From CAYZAW01 sp964476505 (lineage in GTDB: Bacteria; Bacillota; Clostridia; Christensenellales; CAG-138), in contig CAYZAW010000047.1 in NCBI GenBank assembly GCA_964476505.1, positions 1 through 16,112 on the forward strand: a stretch of 16,112 bases of DNA, in the 5' to 3' direction. The notes beneath the pieces were generated by a model. That model saw nothing but the letters and a program-made list of their open reading frames with translations. It had not been told where the DNA came from and did no database searches. A program made the translations under genes and the position numbers. Below are positions 13,431-16,112 of the stretch, in pieces; the stretch's first letter is position 1; every line of letters starts with the position of its first letter.

Positions 13431-13458
13431 TTGTGAGAATACACAACTCTGTTATAAT
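13431..13458 (+). promoter_or_regulatory. Promoter for the DUF695/RraB-like gene
   Basis: TTGTGA (13431-13436), 16 bases, and a perfect TATAAT (13453-13458). It leaves a leader of about 75 bases. Confidence 0.5.
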
Positions 13459-13541
13459 AACGTAAAAGACGGAACCGGGAACGCAAATTTGATATGCGCT
13501 CCTGTTACATAGGAGGCATACTACCAAACAGGCAGAGGGAT

Positions 13542-14282
13542 ATGGAAAACTGGTTCACCTACGATTGGAGCGTTCGGCAAGCGCCCGCCATATTTACGGT
13601 TGATACGCAGTACGAACGGCCCGTTCCCCGGGCGCGGACGCTGTTGTACTGTTCCTGCATGCCTGTGGACGAAACCGCCAAGGAGTTTTCCCCCAATGAG
13701 GTGCGGCGTGTGGAGCGGCTGTTGAAAAAGATACAGCGGGAGCTTGTGCACGCGGCGTATGTGGGGGATATTCGCATGCGGGCGCAGTGGCAGTTTTATT
13801 TCTATACCAAGGACCAGGAGGACGCACAAACGCTGGACGAGCTGTGCGAGTATGAGCGTAAGCTGTATTGCCAGAGCGGCAGCGCGGACGAGCCCAACTG
13901 GGTCACGTACTTCAGCCTGCTGATGCCGGACGCGGCAAAATACCAAACGGAGCAAAACCGAAAGGCCATCGCCCGGCTGGAAGCCCGGGGAGACGGGCTA
14001 AGATCCAGCCGCCGTATCACGTTTTTAGTGTTTTTTCCCACGGAGCAGGACGCAATGTATTATAAACAGCAGGCGCGTTATGCCGGGTTTGCCATCGGAA
14101 ACGACCGGTACGCGCCGGAGATGGAATTGAGCTACGGCGTGGAGCTGTGCTGCGTGGCGAATCTTAGAAAGCGCGGCATCGACCAATACACCACCACCGC
14201 CATCCGCTTAGCGGAACCGCTTGGCGGCAGTTTACTAAGATGGGAATGCCCGCTTGTGCCGAAGAAACACCCACTAGCTTAA
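13542..14282 (+). CDS. DUF695 / RraB-like two-domain protein
   Basis: A 246-residue soluble protein. Residues 1 to about 130 resemble DUF695: a WFTYDW opening, a hydrophobic strand LLYCSCMPV, then an acidic and aromatic part with WQFYFYTKDQEDA (83-95). Residues about 155-240 resemble the RraB (regulator of RNase E activity B) fold: ITFLVFFPTEQDAMYYKQQARYAGF, a WGV-like YGVELCC strand, and the closing LAEPLGGSLLRWEC, where GG and the W-E-C end are the family hallmark. The assignment is from memory of these families. RraB inhibits RNase E in Escherichia coli; a role in this organism is not implied. The start at 13542 follows AGAGGG; an in-frame ATG at 13494 lacks a ribosome site. The last seven codons and the stop lie in the left arm of a 27-bp inverted repeat. 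Confidence 0.72.
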   Translation: MENWFTYDWSVRQAPAIFTVDTQYERPVPRARTLLYCSCMPVDETAKEFSPNEVRRVERLLKKIQRELVHAAYVGDIRMRAQWQFYFYTKDQEDAQTLDELCEYERKLYCQSGSADEPNWVTYFSLLMPDAAKYQTEQNRKAIARLEARGDGLRSSRRITFLVFFPTEQDAMYYKQQARYAGFAIGNDRYAPEMELSYGVELCCVANLRKRGIDQYTTTAIRLAEPLGGSLLRWECPLVPKKHPLA

Positions 14283-14316
14283 CTGTGCGCAGTTAAGCTA
14301 GTGGGTGTTTCTTCGG
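14259..14316. repeat. 27-bp perfect inverted repeat over the stop codon
   Basis: The arms 14259-14285 and 14290-14316 are exact reverse complements (27 of 27) around a 4-base TGCG loop. The left arm begins CCGAAGAAACACCC and ends TTAACTG. It includes the last seven codons and the stop codon of the DUF695/RraB-like gene. No T run follows, so it is not a standard terminator. Confidence 0.92.
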
Positions 14317-14338
14317 GAGTCTGCTGTGACAGGGTTTC

Positions 14339-14437
14339 TCAATCCGCTTCGGCCTCGAACGGCTGTGCCGTTTGTCGGCCTTGCGAATTGCAAGGTGTCA
14401 AAAGACGGCGTACATGCCGCCGCTTTTGACGGATTGA
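14339..14437 (+). other. Predicted multibranched structure, possible RNA element
   Basis: TCAATCCG (14339-14346) pairs with CGGATTGA (14430-14437), enclosing three further stems: AACGGC/GCCGTT (14358-14363 with 14367-14372), CCTTGC/GCAAGG (14379-14384 with 14390-14395) and TCAAAAG/CTTTTGA (14398-14404 with 14423-14429) with an inner CGGCG/CGCCG. The shape is a four-way junction. It matches no RNA family I recognise and is upstream of a terminator. Confidence 0.45.
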
Positions 14438-14463
14438 TATACGACTGCGTGTATTTTTAAGGG

Positions 14464-14495
14464 GGCAAGATGACGGAGCATCTTGCCTATTTTTA
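14464..14495. terminator. Terminator after the structured region
   Basis: GGCAAGATG (14464-14472) pairs with CATCTTGCC (14479-14487), followed by TATTTTTAA. It ends rightward transcription from the RraB-like gene and, read leftward, follows family B copy 7. Confidence 0.8.
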
Positions 14496-14504
14496 ACTAT
14501 ATTT

Positions 14505-14559
14505 AAAAGTTTTAGGATTGTTAAACCCTTTTACAAAAGGGTTTAACCCGCCGGAGGCA
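14505..14559 (-). repeat. Family B gene-end repeat, copy 7
   Basis: On the minus strand GCCTCCGGCGGG, then the stem TTAAACCCTTTT (14521-14532) with AAAAGGGTTTAA (14535-14546), then AATCCTAAAACTTTT. Nearly identical to copy 4. It lies downstream of alaS, after that gene's own terminator. Confidence 0.82.
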
Positions 14560-14573
14560 TAAAACACATATTT

Positions 14574-14589
14574 TGTTTCACATGAAACG
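14574..14589. promoter_or_regulatory. Degenerate parS-like site
   Basis: TGTTTCACATGAAACG matches the parS consensus at 14 of 16 positions. The changes are G to A in the central CG step and A to G at the last base. It is about 5.2 kb from the perfect site and lies between the alaS terminator and a family B repeat, outside coding sequence. Confidence 0.5.
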
Positions 14590-14591
14590 CA

Positions 14592-14621
14592 CAAAAAACC
14601 GGGCTGATGTTTCAGCCCGGT
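14592..14621 (-). terminator. Intrinsic terminator of alaS
   Basis: ACCGGGCTGA (14598-14607) pairs with TCAGCCCGGT (14612-14621) around TGTT. On the minus strand a run of T follows. It lies about 18 bases after the alaS stop codon. Confidence 0.9.
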
Positions 14622-14639
14622 AAAAACCGTATCCTTTTG

Positions 14640-16112
14640 CTAGTCCTTGATGAGCACGGCCTTGATGCGGCGCACGCCGGAGGAGGAGGCTTCTTCCTTT
14701 TTGATCTTGAACCTGCCAAGATCGCCGGTGTTGGCGGCATGCGGGCCGCCGCAGATCTCCTTACTAAAGCCGGGCACGGTGTATACCTTTACGCGTTCGC
14801 CGTACTTGTTGCCAAACAGGCCGATAGCGCCGGCAGCCCGGGCTTCTTCTACGGTCATTTCCTCGCAGATCACATCTACCTTAGCGGCAATAGCCTCGTT
14901 TACAAACTTCTCGACCTCGGCAAGCTCCTCGGGAGTTACCTTGCGGGGGAAGGAAAAGTCGAACCGCAAACGCTCGGGGGTGATGTTGCTGCCCTTTTGC
15001 GCCACGTTTTCGTCCTGCAACACCTTGCGTAAGCCCGCTTGCAGTAAGTGCGTGGCGGTATGCAGAGACGTGGTGATCTCGCTGTGATCTGCCAAACCAC
15101 CCTTGAATATGGCTTCCGCGCCTGCTTGAGACTTCTTTTGATGCTCGGCAAAAGCGGCCTCGAACCCGGCTTTATCTACCGTGATGCCCTGTTCACGGGC
15201 CAGCTCCTCGGTAAACTCAATGGGGAAGCCAAAGGTATCGTACAGGCGGAAGGCGGCGGGGCCGTCGATGTGCTTATCCATAAGCGTGGGAACCAGCCGT
15301 GCAAACTCCTTCATGCCGCGCTGCAATGTCTGGGAAAAACGCTGCTCCTCTTTATTGAGCTCCTCAATGATCTTATCGCGATTGGTCACAAGCTCCGCGT
15401 ATACATCATCGTACTGGCAAAGCACAGCCTTTGCCACTTCGGCAAGGGAGCCGTCCGGCATGTTGAGCTGCCGCGCATAGCGCAGCGCGCGGCGGATAAG
15501 GCGGCGCAGGATGTAGCCCTGCCCCAGGTTGGAGGGGGTCACACCGCGCTGGTCGCCCAGGATGAACGTTGCGCAGCGAATGTGATCCGCCACGATGCGA
15601 AACGCCTTGGTGGTGTCCGGATCGTCCCGGTACTGGCGACCGGAAAGCTCGCTGATCTTTGCAAGGATGCCGGTAAACGCGTCCGTATCGTACACGCTCT
15701 CCACGCCCTGTAAGGTTGCAACGGTACGGTCTAAGCCCATGCCGGTATCCACGTTTTTCTGCGTGAGCGGTACAAACGTGCCGTCTGCTGTTTTGTTGAA
15801 CTCCATGAACACGTCGTTCCAAATTTCAAGGTACTTGCCGCAGTCGCAGGAGGGGTTGCAGTCCGGGCCGCAGGCGGGCTTGCCGGTATCGTAAAACATT
15901 TCGCTGTCCGGGCCGCAGGGGCCGGTCTCACCGGCAGGGCCCCACCAGTTGTGCTTTTTCGGCAGGAAGAAGATATGCGACGGGTCAACGCCGTTTTTCA
16001 CCCAGCAGTCGTGGGAGAAATCGTCACGGGGGGCATCCGCATCACCCTCAAAGCAGGTGAAATACAGCTTGTCCTTGGGGATGCCCAGCCATTTATCGGA
16101 GGTCAAAAACTC
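14640..16112 (-). CDS. alaS: Alanine-tRNA ligase, short form (N-terminus beyond window)
   Basis: This is the C-terminal 490 residues of alanyl-tRNA synthetase, which charges tRNA-Ala and edits misacylated Ser/Gly. The visible part starts EFLTSDKWLGIPKDK in the class II catalytic domain. GPCGPDSEMFYDTG is followed by a Cys-rich insert CGPDCNPSCDCGKYLEIWN, a probable metal site. NVDTGMGLDR and the helical tRNA-recognition part GYILRRLIRRALRYARQL follow. The editing domain has HTATH (His at fragment residues 351 and 355) and CGGPH (Cys454, His458). The protein then ends at RRIKAVLIKD. The DHHA1/C-Ala domain usual in bacterial AlaRS of about 875 residues is absent. The total would be roughly 600 residues, like the short AlaRS subgroup known from some Clostridia. 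The frame is intact to a stop codon followed by a terminator, so this is not a truncation by mutation. Confidence 0.93.
   Translation of the reverse strand, partial: EFLTSDKWLGIPKDKLYFTCFEGDADAPRDDFSHDCWVKNGVDPSHIFFLPKKHNWWGPAGETGPCGPDSEMFYDTGKPACGPDCNPSCDCGKYLEIWNDVFMEFNKTADGTFVPLTQKNVDTGMGLDRTVATLQGVESVYDTDAFTGILAKISELSGRQYRDDPDTTKAFRIVADHIRCATFILGDQRGVTPSNLGQGYILRRLIRRALRYARQLNMPDGSLAEVAKAVLCQYDDVYAELVTNRDKIIEELNKEEQRFSQTLQRGMKEFARLVPTLMDKHIDGPAAFRLYDTFGFPIEFTEELAREQGITVDKAGFEAAFAEHQKKSQAGAEAIFKGGLADHSEITTSLHTATHLLQAGLRKVLQDENVAQKGSNITPERLRFDFSFPRKVTPEELAEVEKFVNEAIAAKVDVICEEMTVEEARAAGAIGLFGNKYGERVKVYTVPGFSKEICGGPHAANTGDLGRFKIKKEEASSSGVRRIKAVLIKD

Larger units (their letters stand above)
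12934..13541. other. Long gene-free gap after the aminotransferase
   Basis: It contains family B copy 6 with its insert (12940-13064), a terminator (13066-13104), about 330 bases without a supported gene, and the promoter at 13431. Within the middle part AGCGATTT (13245-13252) pairs with AAATCGCT (13294-13301) and CCTGTG (13265-13270) with CACAGG (13304-13309), an interleaved arrangement. A minus-strand open frame there has no ribosome site or recognisable motif. Confidence 0.6.
14283..14639. other. Structured gene-free gap between the RraB-like gene and alaS
   Basis: It holds the right arm of the inverted repeat, a multi-hairpin segment (14339-14437), a bidirectional terminator (14464-14495), family B copy 7, a parS-like site (14574-14589) and the alaS terminator. 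No open frame with a ribosome site is seen. Confidence 0.7.

Noticed and set aside
13225..13527. Minus-strand open frame of 100 codons in the gap before the RraB-like gene.
   Set aside because: It begins at a TTG without a ribosome site, has no recognisable domain and overlaps the rightward promoter.
14259..14316. Reading the long inverted repeat as a standard terminator.
   Set aside because: No T run follows, it overlaps the coding end, and a proper terminator lies at 14464-14495.
1..16112. CRISPR array, prophage, insertion sequence with transposase, tRNA or rRNA genes.
   Set aside because: No regularly spaced direct repeats, transposase or integrase frames, or tRNA/rRNA-like sequences were seen.

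Overview
The window is the replication-origin region of a Gram-positive, Clostridia-like (Bacillota) chromosome of moderate GC content. The evidence is the dnaA-dnaN pair with DnaA boxes between them, a divergent soj/spo0J-type parA-parB operon with a perfect parS site, a DUF951 protein, strong AGGAGG ribosome sites and sigma-A-type promoters. The species cannot be named. The dispersed GC-rich hairpin repeats suggest an uncultured gut Clostridia member, but that is an inference.

Layout from left to right. (1) 2-259: the C-terminal end of a GlnQ-type amino-acid ABC transporter ATPase, followed by a hairpin-rich gap. (2) 520-1152: a GyrI-like small-molecule-binding protein, convergent with a leftward cluster. 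(3) 1327-3785, leftward: mscS, DUF951, an intact signal peptidase I and a second signal-peptidase-like protein that has lost both catalytic residues. (4) 3876-4769, leftward: an alpha/beta hydrolase, divergent from (5) 5079-6366: a YczE/YitT-like membrane protein and a lower-GC GNAT acetyltransferase. (6) 6516-9198: dnaN and dnaA, leftward, with oriC between them. The origin carries a TAG/CAG triplet run, a GC clamp and two abutting DnaA-box-like sites, which matches the DnaA-trio unwinding layout. (7) 9199-9822: the divergent dnaA/parA control region with parS. (8) 9823-11454: parA-parB. (9) 11746-12933: a PLP aminotransferase. (10) 13542-14282: a DUF695/RraB-like protein ending inside a 27-bp perfect inverted repeat, followed by a highly structured 3' region. 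(11) 14640-16112: the C-terminal part of alaS, leftward, in a short form that stops after the editing domain.

DnaA opens the origin, DnaN is the sliding clamp, and ParB on parS with ParA segregates the origin. Next to a Clostridia origin one usually expects rpmH, rnpA, yidC, jag, mnmE, mnmG and rsmG between dnaA and parA, and recF-gyr after dnaN. None is present here.

The gaps carry three families of interspersed structured repeats. Family B (seven copies, conserved GCCTCCGGCGG followed by an A/T-rich stem-loop with compensatory changes) sits after a stop codon next to an ordinary terminator hairpin at six of its seven positions. Family A (three copies) is a triple hairpin. Family C (three copies) is a GTAGGGG-type palindrome. 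The family B gene-end module, the catalytically dead signal peptidase paralogue and the structured DNA at 14259-14437 are the least explained features.
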